Source of the DNA: CAVZLD01 sp964522605
GTDB taxonomy: Bacteria; Planctomycetota; Planctomycetia; Pirellulales; Pirellulaceae
Assembly: GCA_964522605.1 (NCBI GenBank)
Contig: CAZFWV010000063.1
Coordinates: 1-25,172, forward strand
Direction: 5' to 3'
DNA length: 25,172 bases
Shown: in pieces, positions 1 through 7,426 of the stretch
Numbering within the stretch: the first letter of the stretch is position 1
How the letters are laid out: every line of letters starts with the position of its first letter
Notes under the pieces: model-generated
Databases searched by the model: none
Seen by the model: only the letters and a program-made list of their open reading frames with translations
Told to the model about the DNA's origin: nothing
Program-made: the position numbers and the translations under genes

Positions 1-28
1 AATTCTCCATGCGACGCGGCAAATCGTG

Positions 29-56
29 GCCCGCGGCTAGCGCCGTCGGCTCACAC
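29..56. repeat. Dispersed planctomycete-type GC-rich repeat
   Basis: A GC-rich segment reading cccgcggctagcgccgtcgg followed by ctcaca. It contains a short CGGC-TAGC-GCCG hairpin. From memory, very similar segments recur between genes in planctomycete genomes, but only this copy is visible here. It lies past the 3' end of the leftmost gene. The rest of 1-135 holds only a weak GGTTTTGAAACC palindrome at 71-82 without a T-run, so I do not call a terminator. Confidence 0.35.
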
Positions 57-135
57 ACTCGGTCCGTAACGGTTTTGAAACCACTTGTACTCTCTCGCGT
101 CGATTCCGCCCAAACACGGAACGAATCTGTCTCGG

Positions 136-3100
136 TCACCGTTTCATCATCCATTCATCGAGTGCCATGATGGTACTCACAAGCGTTGTTGTAGCCGCCA
201 GTTCGGCGGACGTTGTTCCCCGTTTTGCCGGCATCTGGCCCACCTGAAGCAAGGCTTCTGCCTGGTCCGGATTCGCGTCGAAATAGTCCCTTTGGTCCTG
301 CCACAGCTGGATCAGAATCGAAGCTTCCTCGGACTGAATGGTTCGTCCAACGAGCGACCGGAAACACTCCGCGACCAAAGGTTGTGGCTGGCTGCCGTGC
401 GTGTCAAGCAGTCGTCCCGCGAGGATTCGCGCCGCTTCAATCAACTGGGGGTCATTCCAGAGCACGAGGGCTTGCGTTGGCGAGGACGTCCTTTCCCTTC
501 GCACGACACAAACATCCCGCCTTGCTGCATCGAGCGTGATCATCACCGGCGCGGGCGCATTGCGCTTCCAAAAGGTATACAGACTGCGACGATACAGTCC
601 CGAACCGTGATCCGGTTCCACAGGATTGAATGAGACGGAAAGCTCGTAGGGTCGGACAGGTGGACCACCGACTTGCCGTACGAGAAGTCCACTGACCGCT
701 AATGCACTGTCGCGAATCATCTCGGCCGGTAAACGATACTGAAACGATCGCCCTAACAGGCGATTTTCAGGATCTTGACGAAACTGGTCCGCGCTGCATT
801 CTGCGGACTGTCGATAGGTGGCCGAGGTCACGATTCGTCTGATCAGTTGTTTGACATCCCATCCGTGTTGCACAAAATCCCATGCGAGCCAGTCGAGCAA
901 TTCTGGGTGCGTGGGCGGTTGGCCTTGACTGCCGAAATCCTCCGGTGTTCGCACGAGGCCTTCGCCCAGGCAAAGTTGCCAGTACCGGTTGACCGCCACT
1001 CGGGCCGTGAGCGGATGTCGCGCATCGAGTAACCATTGCGCCAGTCCCAGTCGGTTGCGCGGCCGATCGTCAGGAAAAGCGAGAAGCGCCTTGGGCGTCG
1101 CTGGGCGGACTTGTTCCCCCGGAGCGTCGTACGCACCGCGCCGGAGTAGAAACGTCGGACGTTCGGCGGGAAGATCCCGCATCACCATGATTTCGGGGAC
1201 TCCATCGACCGCCGCGCACCGCTCCCCGCGACGCAGACGTAGTTCCTCCAGCAGCCTGCGATAGTCGGGATCCACCGTCGAGAGATAGTAGGACCGCAAC
1301 TGATCACGCTGTCGTGGCGAGAGCTTTTCGGCGGCGGCCGTCAAAGCTTCCGTCAGGCTACTCTGGTCGTACAGCTGAGCAACTTCGATGGCGGTCAGTT
1401 GCCGCTCGTAGACGCGGAATTCATCGACGCTTCCTTGTGAGAAGCCGCGGTCGCGGAATCGCTCGCCGATCGTGATCGTGTCACCACCACCTCCGGTAAT
1501 CATCTTGGTGAGCTGATCGCGAATCACCTGGACGCTGGCGGGCCTGCCGTTGATGTACAACCCAAGACCGTCGGCGCGACTGGAACCGTCGTAGGTGACG
1601 GCCACATGCAACCACTGCTGAGTCGGAATTCGATCTCGGGTCTGCACACGAATGGCATTTCCCGGCCAGAAGTGGATGAGTGCCGCACTCAATCGACCTT
1701 CCTCAATCAGCAACTCATAGCCGCGGCTGCCGGCATCCGTCCAGGCTCTTGAACGATGGAAAACGACCGCGCGTTCCTTCACATCTGGTGTGTTGATCCA
1801 GAGTGAAATACTGAATGGCTGATACCGAGGAAAATTTCCGACTTCGAGCGAGATTCCGTCATCACCCGTTAGTTCGACGGCCTGTCCGAATCGTCCCAGG
1901 ACAGAGCGATTGGGTTCGGCCAGGGGGGCGTCGAAGGACAGGTAGCTGAGTTCTCCGGGGATTTCCGCACCGTCCGGTCGCCGTTGAAGCCACGCTTGAA
2001 ATTCGGCCTCACTTTCCACAGCTCGCCGTGACAAAAGGGCCAGGGCGTTCGCGACGGACTGTTCGCCTTCTCGCATCTGCCGCTGCTGTGAATCGTTGGC
2101 TAGCAGCAAGGTGGGCGTTGGTACCGACTCGGTAAAGTACGAGTAAAGCCCCGCTTCGTCGATGTTGTTGAAGAAGGCGAACAGCTGGTAGTATTCCCGT
2201 TGGCTGATGGGATCGTACTTGTGATCGTGACACCGGGCACATTCGAGAGTGAGTCCCAGGATTGCCGTGCCGAGTGTGTTTGTGCGGTCAGCAACATACT
2301 CGACACGAAACTCTTCCGGGATACTTCCCCCTTCCACCTTCTGCGGGTGAAGTCGGTTAAAGGTCGTGGCGAGAATCTGCTTTTCCGAAGCGTTCGGGAG
2401 GAGATCCCCGGCCAATTGCCAGAGCAAAAACTGATCGTGCGGCAGGTTCGAGTTGAACGCTTCGATCACCCAGTCGCGCCAGGGCCAGACGAATCGATCG
2501 CGGTCGACCTGATAGCCGAAACTGTCCGAGTAGCGCGACAAGTCCAACCAATCGGTTGCCATGCGTTCGCCGAACGAGGGACGATCTAACAGCCGGTCGA
2601 CGAGGCTTTCGTACGCATTCGGGGATCGGTCGGCCAGGAACTGATCGATTTCTTCCAGCGTGGGAGGCAGACCGGTCAGGTCAAACGTGAGGCGGCGAAT
2701 GAGTCGCTCCCGACAGGCCTCGGGATTCGGCCGCCATCCGACCTGTTCGAGACGGGCCAGCACGAAGCGGTCGATCGCGTTTCGAGGCCAGGATGGATCC
2801 GCGACCGCGGGGACCGCAACCGGCTCGAGAGGGCAGAAGGACCAGTGTTGCTCGTACTGTGCCCCCGCTTCAATCCAGCGAGTCAGAAGGTTCTTCTCGT
2901 CTTCAGACAGTTGGAGTTTGGATTCGGGAGGCGGCATCTGCTCGTCGGGATCTTCGCTGCGGATGCGCCGTAAGAACTCACTCTCCTGGGGCTCCTCCGG
3001 AGAAAGAACATGAACGGCATCATCAAGCTGGTCCAGCCTTAAGTCCGCCGCTCGTCCTGCTTCATCCGGACCGTGGCATCGGTAACAGTTATCCGAAAGG

Positions 3101-3225
3101 ATCGGCCGCACCTGCTGCGCGAAGCGCACGGTGGGGGAGGGGGGGCTCGCCGGGGGCTGGCCGACGGCCACGATTGACGATCCCAGATACCACAAAACCG
3201 GCAGCAGCAAATTCCGAATTCTCAT
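136..3225 (-). CDS. PSD1-type secreted cytochrome c protein (DUF1549-LamG-DUF1553)
   Basis: A 1029-residue protein of the planctomycete PSD1/DUF1553 class. Residues 1-22 form a signal peptide, followed by a Pro-rich linker. The planctomycete cytochrome-c domain carries CxxCH at C47-C50-H51 and the EDPDEQMPPPES segment near 91-102. A DUF1549 region follows (about 148-360) with a second CxxCH at C329-C332-H333 (CARCHDHKYDPIS). A LamG/concanavalin-like domain occupies about 425-620, and DUF1553 about 715-980 (PRNRLGLAQWLL, SSPTQALVLWNDPQ). The open frame extends upstream to 3627, but that part overlaps the neighbouring oxidoreductase gene; the start at 3225 gives a signal peptide and has GGAGGA about 11 bases upstream. 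It is the second gene after the Gfo/Idh gene (44-base gap), so the two are probably co-transcribed. The family is thought to bind covalent heme outside the cytoplasm; its substrate is unknown. No DUF1501 gene is adjacent, unlike the paralogue at 13944-17192. Confidence 0.93.
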   Translation of the reverse strand: MRIRNLLLPVLWYLGSSIVAVGQPPASPPSPTVRFAQQVRPILSDNCYRCHGPDEAGRAADLRLDQLDDAVHVLSPEEPQESEFLRRIRSEDPDEQMPPPESKLQLSEDEKNLLTRWIEAGAQYEQHWSFCPLEPVAVPAVADPSWPRNAIDRFVLARLEQVGWRPNPEACRERLIRRLTFDLTGLPPTLEEIDQFLADRSPNAYESLVDRLLDRPSFGERMATDWLDLSRYSDSFGYQVDRDRFVWPWRDWVIEAFNSNLPHDQFLLWQLAGDLLPNASEKQILATTFNRLHPQKVEGGSIPEEFRVEYVADRTNTLGTAILGLTLECARCHDHKYDPISQREYYQLFAFFNNIDEAGLYSYFTESVPTPTLLLANDSQQRQMREGEQSVANALALLSRRAVESEAEFQAWLQRRPDGAEIPGELSYLSFDAPLAEPNRSVLGRFGQAVELTGDDGISLEVGNFPRYQPFSISLWINTPDVKERAVVFHRSRAWTDAGSRGYELLIEEGRLSAALIHFWPGNAIRVQTRDRIPTQQWLHVAVTYDGSSRADGLGLYINGRPASVQVIRDQLTKMITGGGGDTITIGERFRDRGFSQGSVDEFRVYERQLTAIEVAQLYDQSSLTEALTAAAEKLSPRQRDQLRSYYLSTVDPDYRRLLEELRLRRGERCAAVDGVPEIMVMRDLPAERPTFLLRRGAYDAPGEQVRPATPKALLAFPDDRPRNRLGLAQWLLDARHPLTARVAVNRYWQLCLGEGLVRTPEDFGSQGQPPTHPELLDWLAWDFVQHGWDVKQLIRRIVTSATYRQSAECSADQFRQDPENRLLGRSFQYRLPAEMIRDSALAVSGLLVRQVGGPPVRPYELSVSFNPVEPDHGSGLYRRSLYTFWKRNAPAPVMITLDAARRDVCVVRRERTSSPTQALVLWNDPQLIEAARILAGRLLDTHGSQPQPLVAECFRSLVGRTIQSEEASILIQLWQDQRDYFDANPDQAEALLQVGQMPAKRGTTSAELAATTTLVSTIMALDEWMMKR

Positions 3226-3269
3226 CCGACCGGCGTTCCTCCGATCAGGTCCCAAAGATCCAACGACGG

Positions 3270-4643
3270 TCAAGCACCCGGAACTTCCCAACCGGATCGA
3301 TAACGTTTGTGAATGAACTCCTCGGCCGCGGGTGCATTTGTGGCCTTCAGGTTGGCGGCATCCCAATCGAGTTTCTCGCCGGTTCGGTAGGCGACTGTTC
3401 CCAACAGAACGCTTTCTGTGAGTGCGCCGGAATAGGCGAAGTTGCACGTCGTCGGAGTTCCATCTTTGCAGGCGCGGACCCATTCGTTCCAGTGTCCCAC
3501 CGAGGCCGGCACGTAGGGCTCTGGCGGCTGGAAGTCGGCGAATTGATTTTCTGGCAACAGGATTCGACGACCATAGTCGGCAGCAAGCATTCCTTTGCTG
3601 CCCACGAACAGAATCCCGAGCCCCCAATCGCTCAAGGGCGAACCGTTTCCGACAAGGGTCTGCTTCACCAGGTCAAAATGGGCCCCTCCGTCCGACCAGT
3701 ATAACGTCAACGGTTGCCCGTTCGACTCAAATTCGTACGTGGCTTTGACCCAGGCCGGCGTTCCATCCGGGTGAACCGGGGGACCTTCGCAGGCGACGGA
3801 GATCGGGTGCTGCAGATCAAGGGCCCAGAAGGGAAGATCCATCACATGGCAAGCCATATCGCCGAATGTTCCGGAACCGTAGAGCCAGAATCGCCGCCAA
3901 TTCGCGGGGTGAATGTTCGGTGAAAAGGGACGCATCGGCGCGGGGCCGAGCCAGAGATTCCAGTCGAGGTTCGGTGGAACGGGCTGATCCCAAGGTTCAA
4001 ACCGGCCATCGGACCATCCTTTGTTACACCAACAATAGACCTCGGTTACGTTTCCGATGACACCGCTTTGAATCCATTCCACGACACGCCGGTAATTGTC
4101 GCCCGCATGGATCTGCGTACCCATTTGCGTGGCACATCCATTCCTCGCCGCCAATTCGGCAATCACGCGTGCCTCTGCAACCGTGTGTGTGAGTGGCTTC
4201 TCACAATAAACGTGTTTGCCCAAGGCTAAAGCTGCGGCGGTTGCCGGGGCATGCGTGTGATCCGCTGTGGAAACGACAACCGCGTCAATCCGATTCTGTT
4301 CCTGGTCCAACATCTTTCGGTAATCTGCATATTTCGTGGCCTCGGAGTACACGCCCGCGGCTCGGCCCAGGTAATTGCTGTCCACGTCGCAAAGCGCCAC
4401 GATGTTCTGACTGGCGAGTTCTTGCACGTTGTGCCAACCTTTGTTTCCACAACCCACAATCGCCAGGTTTAATCGCTCGTTTGGGGAATCCGTTTCTGCT
4501 GACCTGGCCGAAGCGGTGAAGAAGCTGCTGGCGAGGAATCCAGTACTGATTGACTTTGCGAGGAATTGCCGACGATTGGAAATGGGCGTCATGGGGAGGG
4601 ATTCCTTATTCGGTGTGTTTCGTTGGAGGGACTTACCATTCAT
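3270..4643 (-). CDS. Tat-exported Gfo/Idh/MocA family oxidoreductase
   Basis: A 457-residue NAD(P)-dependent oxidoreductase-type protein. A twin-arginine signal (NRRQFLAKS, R24-R25) is followed by a hydrophobic stretch ending near ASARSA (about residue 49). The Rossmann nucleotide-binding motif AIVGCGNKG lies at 61-69, and the family lysine motif CEKP at 147-150. The C-terminal half (TEVYCWCNKGW onward) matches the GFO_IDH_MocA C-terminal domain. I chose the ATG at 4643 because GGGAGG sits 7 bases upstream; the ATG at 4592 (MTPISNRRQF) is a reasonable alternative that shortens the Tat n-region. Exported members in planctomycetes are thought to act on sugars or sugar derivatives; the substrate cannot be read from sequence. 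It precedes PSD1 protein 1 by 44 bases on the same strand, suggesting one operon. Confidence 0.93.
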   Translation of the reverse strand: MNGKSLQRNTPNKESLPMTPISNRRQFLAKSISTGFLASSFFTASARSAETDSPNERLNLAIVGCGNKGWHNVQELASQNIVALCDVDSNYLGRAAGVYSEATKYADYRKMLDQEQNRIDAVVVSTADHTHAPATAAALALGKHVYCEKPLTHTVAEARVIAELAARNGCATQMGTQIHAGDNYRRVVEWIQSGVIGNVTEVYCWCNKGWSDGRFEPWDQPVPPNLDWNLWLGPAPMRPFSPNIHPANWRRFWLYGSGTFGDMACHVMDLPFWALDLQHPISVACEGPPVHPDGTPAWVKATYEFESNGQPLTLYWSDGGAHFDLVKQTLVGNGSPLSDWGLGILFVGSKGMLAADYGRRILLPENQFADFQPPEPYVPASVGHWNEWVRACKDGTPTTCNFAYSGALTESVLLGTVAYRTGEKLDWDAANLKATNAPAAEEFIHKRYRSGWEVPGA

Positions 4644-4761
4644 GATTGCGCCTCCCAGATTTTCCAGGATCGTGGGACTTACCGAAACCCGTCGAGCTGC
4701 CATTGGGGCCCGACTCTCGAATAGCACAATCAACAGAAGCGATTTCAGAACCGTGGTTCCG

Positions 4762-4825
4762 GAGGGCGCGGCTCCTGTCGAGCCGGCGTTTGTTGCGTTT
4801 TGGGTCGGCAGGAGCCTCGCCCCTC
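4762..4825. repeat. Imperfect inverted repeat, dispersed planctomycete type
   Basis: The left arm (4762-4784) contains GGCTCCTGTCGAGCC and the right arm (4803-4825) contains GGTCGGCAGGAGCCTCGCCC. Reversed, the right arm reads GGCGAGGCTCCTGCCGACC, matching the left arm with a few differences and one-base gaps. About 18 bases lie between the arms. From memory, 'GGCGAGGCTCCTGCCGA' elements are common between genes in planctomycetes. It lacks a T-run, so I do not call it a terminator. Confidence 0.55.
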
Positions 4826-4857
4826 GGTCTTGATACCGCCTCGAATCGTTGACGAAC

Positions 4858-4900
4858 AAAAAAGCAGCCGGGCCTCCGTCGTCGCGGATTGCCCGGCTGC
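4858..4900 (-). terminator. Intrinsic terminator of the peroxiredoxin gene
   Basis: On the minus strand a perfect 10-bp stem GCAGCCGGGC / GCCCGGCTGC (4891-4900 with 4864-4873) encloses a 17-base loop and is followed directly by TTTTTT (4858-4863). It lies 47 bases past the peroxiredoxin stop, as expected for a Rho-independent terminator, and should insulate the peroxiredoxin gene from the oxidoreductase operon. Confidence 0.85.
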
Positions 4901-4947
4901 CGAAAGAACTACAGCAGTCTGATTCTCATCATCTTGAGTCACCCAGG

Positions 4948-5541
4948 TTACTTGCTGTATTCGGCCTGGAAGAACTCCTTGCTGTCGCCAGGACTTGGTT
5001 TGATCGTGCGCGAACCTTCCTGCCAGTTGGCGGGACAGACTTCACCATTCTTCTCGAAGTATTGCAGAGCTTTCACCATTCGAAGCGTTTCGTCCACACT
5101 TCTTCCCAGCGGCAGATCATTGACGACTTGATGACGTACGACGCCACTCTTATCGATCAAGAACAAGCCACGTAATGCGATGCCTCCGGCCAAAAGGACA
5201 TCGTAGGCTTGCGAAATTTTCTTGTCCAAATCAGCGATCAGCGGGTACTGGATCTGACCAATCCCACCGGAATTCCGCGGAGTATTGCGCCACGCCAAAT
5301 GGGAGAAGTGGCTGTCAATGGAAACTCCCAGCACCTGAACATCAAGCTTCTGAAAGTCGGCGATGCGATCCGAAAAGGCAATGATCTCCGTCGGACAGAC
5401 GAATGTGAAGTCCAATGGATAGAAGAACAGAATCACGTATTTTCCGCGATAATCGGTCAGTGATATGTTCTTGAAGCTACCGTCCTCCATCACGGCCTGG
5501 GCAGTGAAATTCGGTGCCTCCTTCTGGACCAGAACGCTCAT
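4948..5541 (-). CDS. 2-Cys peroxiredoxin (AhpC/TSA family)
   Basis: A 197-residue cytoplasmic thiol peroxidase that reduces hydrogen peroxide and organic peroxides. The peroxidatic cysteine is C49 in FTFVCPTE; the resolving cysteine is C169 in GEVCPANW. The core motifs YPLDFTFVCP and VSIDSHFSH and the C-terminal arm after C169 mark a typical homodimeric 2-Cys (Prx1/AhpC-like) enzyme of normal length. The start at 5541 is supported by GAGGAG 9 bases upstream. The gene appears monocistronic: it has its own terminator (4858-4900), and the next gene upstream on this strand ends 407 bases away. No ahpF-like reductase is nearby, so a thioredoxin system probably recycles it. A TATAAA-like box lies about 50 bases upstream of the start, without a convincing -35. 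Confidence 0.96.
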   Translation of the reverse strand: MSVLVQKEAPNFTAQAVMEDGSFKNISLTDYRGKYVILFFYPLDFTFVCPTEIIAFSDRIADFQKLDVQVLGVSIDSHFSHLAWRNTPRNSGGIGQIQYPLIADLDKKISQAYDVLLAGGIALRGLFLIDKSGVVRHQVVNDLPLGRSVDETLRMVKALQYFEKNGEVCPANWQEGSRTIKPSPGDSKEFFQAEYSK

Positions 5542-5746
5542 TGTGAAAATCTCCTCTCGAATAGGTCAAACTCTTCCTGTCGATCACGAACCCCCTTTAT
5601 ATCCTCTTGGGTTGATTCTGTTGAGCGGGGACTCCCCGGACGTCTGATGCTTTGGCAAGGCAAGCCGTGTGCGCAGGAGGCAAGGTGTCGGCGGTCAAAT
5701 TCGGGACCGAGCCGCGATTCTGCCGAAGAAAGAGGTCCGATGCACG

Positions 5747-5799
5747 GCTAACGGTGAAAATGTTGTTCTCTCGGCAAGAAACCGAGCGACCAACGGAAG
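5747..5799 (+). repeat. 53-bp intergenic repeat, copy 1
   Basis: This segment (gctaacggtgaaaatgttgt ... caacggaag) is matched without gaps by 12348-12400, with 47 of 53 positions identical. Its core folds into a hairpin with stem CTCGG (5770-5774) / CCGAG (5782-5786) and loop CAAGAAA. Both copies lie in gaps between minus-strand genes. I do not recognise the element. Confidence 0.75.
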
Positions 5800-5809
5800 C
5801 GACCCTTAT

Positions 5810-5908
5810 CGGGGTGCGGAAACACCCCGTTGGGCTGTGGCCCTGCCGCACTGCGGCGCCTGCGGGCAACAGAGAGGGGATCCTGCGGGACTTCGTATCC
5901 CGGGATCC
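5810..5908. other. Run of strong hairpins next to repeat copy 1
   Basis: Three hairpins follow the repeat. CGGGGTG (5810-5816) pairs perfectly with CACCCCG (5823-5829) around loop CGGAAA. GCCGC (5845-5849) pairs with GCGGC (5853-5857) around ACT. GGATCC-tgc-GGGA (5878-5890) pairs with TCCC-g-GGATCC (5898-5908) around CTTCGTA. No T-run follows any of them. This could be a structured RNA, a decayed element or protein-binding sites. Confidence 0.4.
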
Positions 5909-5948
5909 GCTTGTCGCCGGCCGTCGAACGTGCCTCCGGTCGCACGGA

Positions 5949-6404
5949 CTACGAAGCGGTGAGAATCAGGACGGCCACCATCCACAGGACAAGAATCCCG
6001 CGGAGGCTCCAGCCGGCGGTGCGCAGCCAGTTGCTTGTCACGAGTCGCCGATGAGCCGTGGGATCGTAGTTCTCACTCAGTCGATTGTGGAGCGGTACCT
6101 GGATGGAAAAAGTTGACCCCCAGATGACGACGAGCAGGAGCAGACCGAACATTGTCGCGGCCAGAGGAATCGAGGAGGGGTGATCGAACAAGAGGAAGGT
6201 GGATGAAAGAAGTTCCATCAGCATGATCGGCATGACGACGTAAGAAGTGTTTCGCCGATGCAACCGCTCATAACCCAGAAAATGATCGACTCCGACCTGC
6301 GAAAAGAGCGGATAATGGACAACCTGAACGAACCAGATCAGCCCAACCATCGCCATGGTCGTGGCAAACTGGACGAGTACCACCCCTACCTGGAACGTAG
6401 TCAT
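5949..6404 (-). CDS. Four-helix integral membrane protein, unknown function
   Basis: A 151-residue hydrophobic protein with about four membrane segments (roughly 7-29, 56-74, 79-97 and 133-149). Recognisable patches are VVHYPLF (29-34), IQVPLHNRLSENYD (about 101-114) and HRRLVTSNWLRTAGW (about 118-132). The layout resembles small DUF1772-like membrane proteins, but I cannot assign a family with certainty. It follows the sigma factor gene by 56 bases on the same strand, so the two may share a transcript. No clear Shine-Dalgarno is visible before the ATG at 6404. No signal peptide separate from the first helix is seen. Confidence 0.85.
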   Translation of the reverse strand: MTTFQVGVVLVQFATTMAMVGLIWFVQVVHYPLFSQVGVDHFLGYERLHRRNTSYVVMPIMLMELLSSTFLLFDHPSSIPLAATMFGLLLLVVIWGSTFSIQVPLHNRLSENYDPTAHRRLVTSNWLRTAGWSLRGILVLWMVAVLILTAS

Positions 6405-6460
6405 TCGAACTTTCGCAGGGCGAGGTCGGACATGCGACGAATCCGTCGCGACGGATTACC

Positions 6461-7426
6461 CTAGTCGACACAGATACTTGGCTCGAGACGAAGTTCGTCG
6501 GCCACTTCACGCAACTTGTTCAACGCACGTTGCTCAAGTTGCCGGACTCGCTCTTTCGAGACGCCAAGCAACTCGCCAAGTCGCTGAAAGGTCGGTTTCT
6601 CACCCAAATCGTGGAAGCCATAACGCGCCTGGACGATGAACTGTTCACGCTCATCTAGCGTGGAGAGCATTTCACCAATCGAGTGGTCGATCTTGCTCCA
6701 AGCACTTTCCGAGCGACCCGCGGTGGTCTCGGTCGTGAGTTCCTGAGACAAAACTTCCTGAGAACCCGTAGCGAATCGTGATCGTTCGCGATGGTGCCGC
6801 TGGACGAGACGAAAAACCTCCCGACGAACGGCTCGGGTTGCGTACGTGCTGAAACGAAAGCCTCGATCATAGTCAAACTTCTCAACTGCCTTGATCAAGC
6901 AGTTGATCCCTTCACTCAGAAGGTCATCGAACGAGTTTCGCTCGTCAGAGAATTGTTTGACGATCGAAACTACTAGCCGCACGTTCGCGTGGACGATTTG
7001 ATTTCGAATCGCCGTTGCGAGATGCAGCAGGCGATCAATCTGCTCTAGCTTCTTTGCACTGGGCCGCTGAGCGTTCAGGGTGGCCCGGAAAACATTCGCC
7101 CGATACTTCAGGTAGTTCATCTGACAGAAGAGGTCCCGCTCCTCTTGAGGAGTCAGGAGTGGAGCCGAGCACAGTCGCTCCAGGTGAGCGGGCATCCGTA
7201 GCCGACCGCCGATCGGGGCGTCGTAGAGATCCGGAAGCCGCTGCTCCTGATTCTCTAAGCTCGAGCGCATCCAAGCGTCATCCGCATCCAGTTCACGGAA
7301 GGCGGGATTGGGGATGAAGGCGATCTCTCGGGTCAGGTGTTGCTCCGTGCGTCGGCGAAGTTCAGCCGAATCCAGATGGCGTGCACTTGTTCGTGACGAA
7401 CGGGCCCGTTTGGTGGCGGCAATCAT
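6461..7426 (-). CDS. RNA polymerase sigma factor, sigma-70 family
   Basis: A 321-residue sigma factor. Residues 1-80 are a basic, variable N-terminus without a recognised domain. Region 1.2 is near 90-110 (LTPQEERDLFCQMNYLKYRA). Region 2 spans about 146-212 (NVRLVVSIVKQF, FDDLLSEGINCLIKAVEKFD, RFSTYATRAV). Region 4 spans about 252-308, with a helix-turn-helix FQRLGELLGVSKERVRQLEQ. Between regions 2 and 4 only about 40 residues remain, so a normal region 3 appears reduced or absent. In region 2.4 the usual tryptophan pair (WWIRQ) is replaced by RAVRRE, suggesting altered -10 recognition. It is thus an alternative or group 2/3-like factor rather than RpoD. GAGGAG lies about 6 bases before the ATG at 7426. 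No anti-sigma gene is adjacent unless the downstream membrane protein plays that part. Confidence 0.94.
   Translation of the reverse strand: MIAATKRARSSRTSARHLDSAELRRRTEQHLTREIAFIPNPAFRELDADDAWMRSSLENQEQRLPDLYDAPIGGRLRMPAHLERLCSAPLLTPQEERDLFCQMNYLKYRANVFRATLNAQRPSAKKLEQIDRLLHLATAIRNQIVHANVRLVVSIVKQFSDERNSFDDLLSEGINCLIKAVEKFDYDRGFRFSTYATRAVRREVFRLVQRHHRERSRFATGSQEVLSQELTTETTAGRSESAWSKIDHSIGEMLSTLDEREQFIVQARYGFHDLGEKPTFQRLGELLGVSKERVRQLEQRALNKLREVADELRLEPSICVD

Larger units (their letters stand above)
4644..4947. other. Intergenic gap: inverted repeat and terminator
   Basis: No supported gene. The gap holds the upstream region of the oxidoreductase gene, a short palindrome AGAACCGTGGTTCC (4747-4760), a large imperfect inverted repeat (4762-4825) and the terminator of the peroxiredoxin gene (4858-4900). 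Small open frames here show no family features. Confidence 0.6.
5542..5948. other. Intergenic gap with repeat copy 1 and several hairpins
   Basis: No supported gene. It contains the upstream region of the peroxiredoxin gene, copy 1 of a 53-bp repeat (5747-5799), and further hairpins at 5810-5829, 5845-5857 and 5878-5908. A plus-strand open frame runs through most of it, but its translation shows no family features. Confidence 0.55.

Noticed and set aside
4858..4900. Reading the 4858-4900 hairpin as a terminator for a plus-strand gene
   Set aside because: The T-run is only on the minus strand, and no plus-strand gene precedes it.
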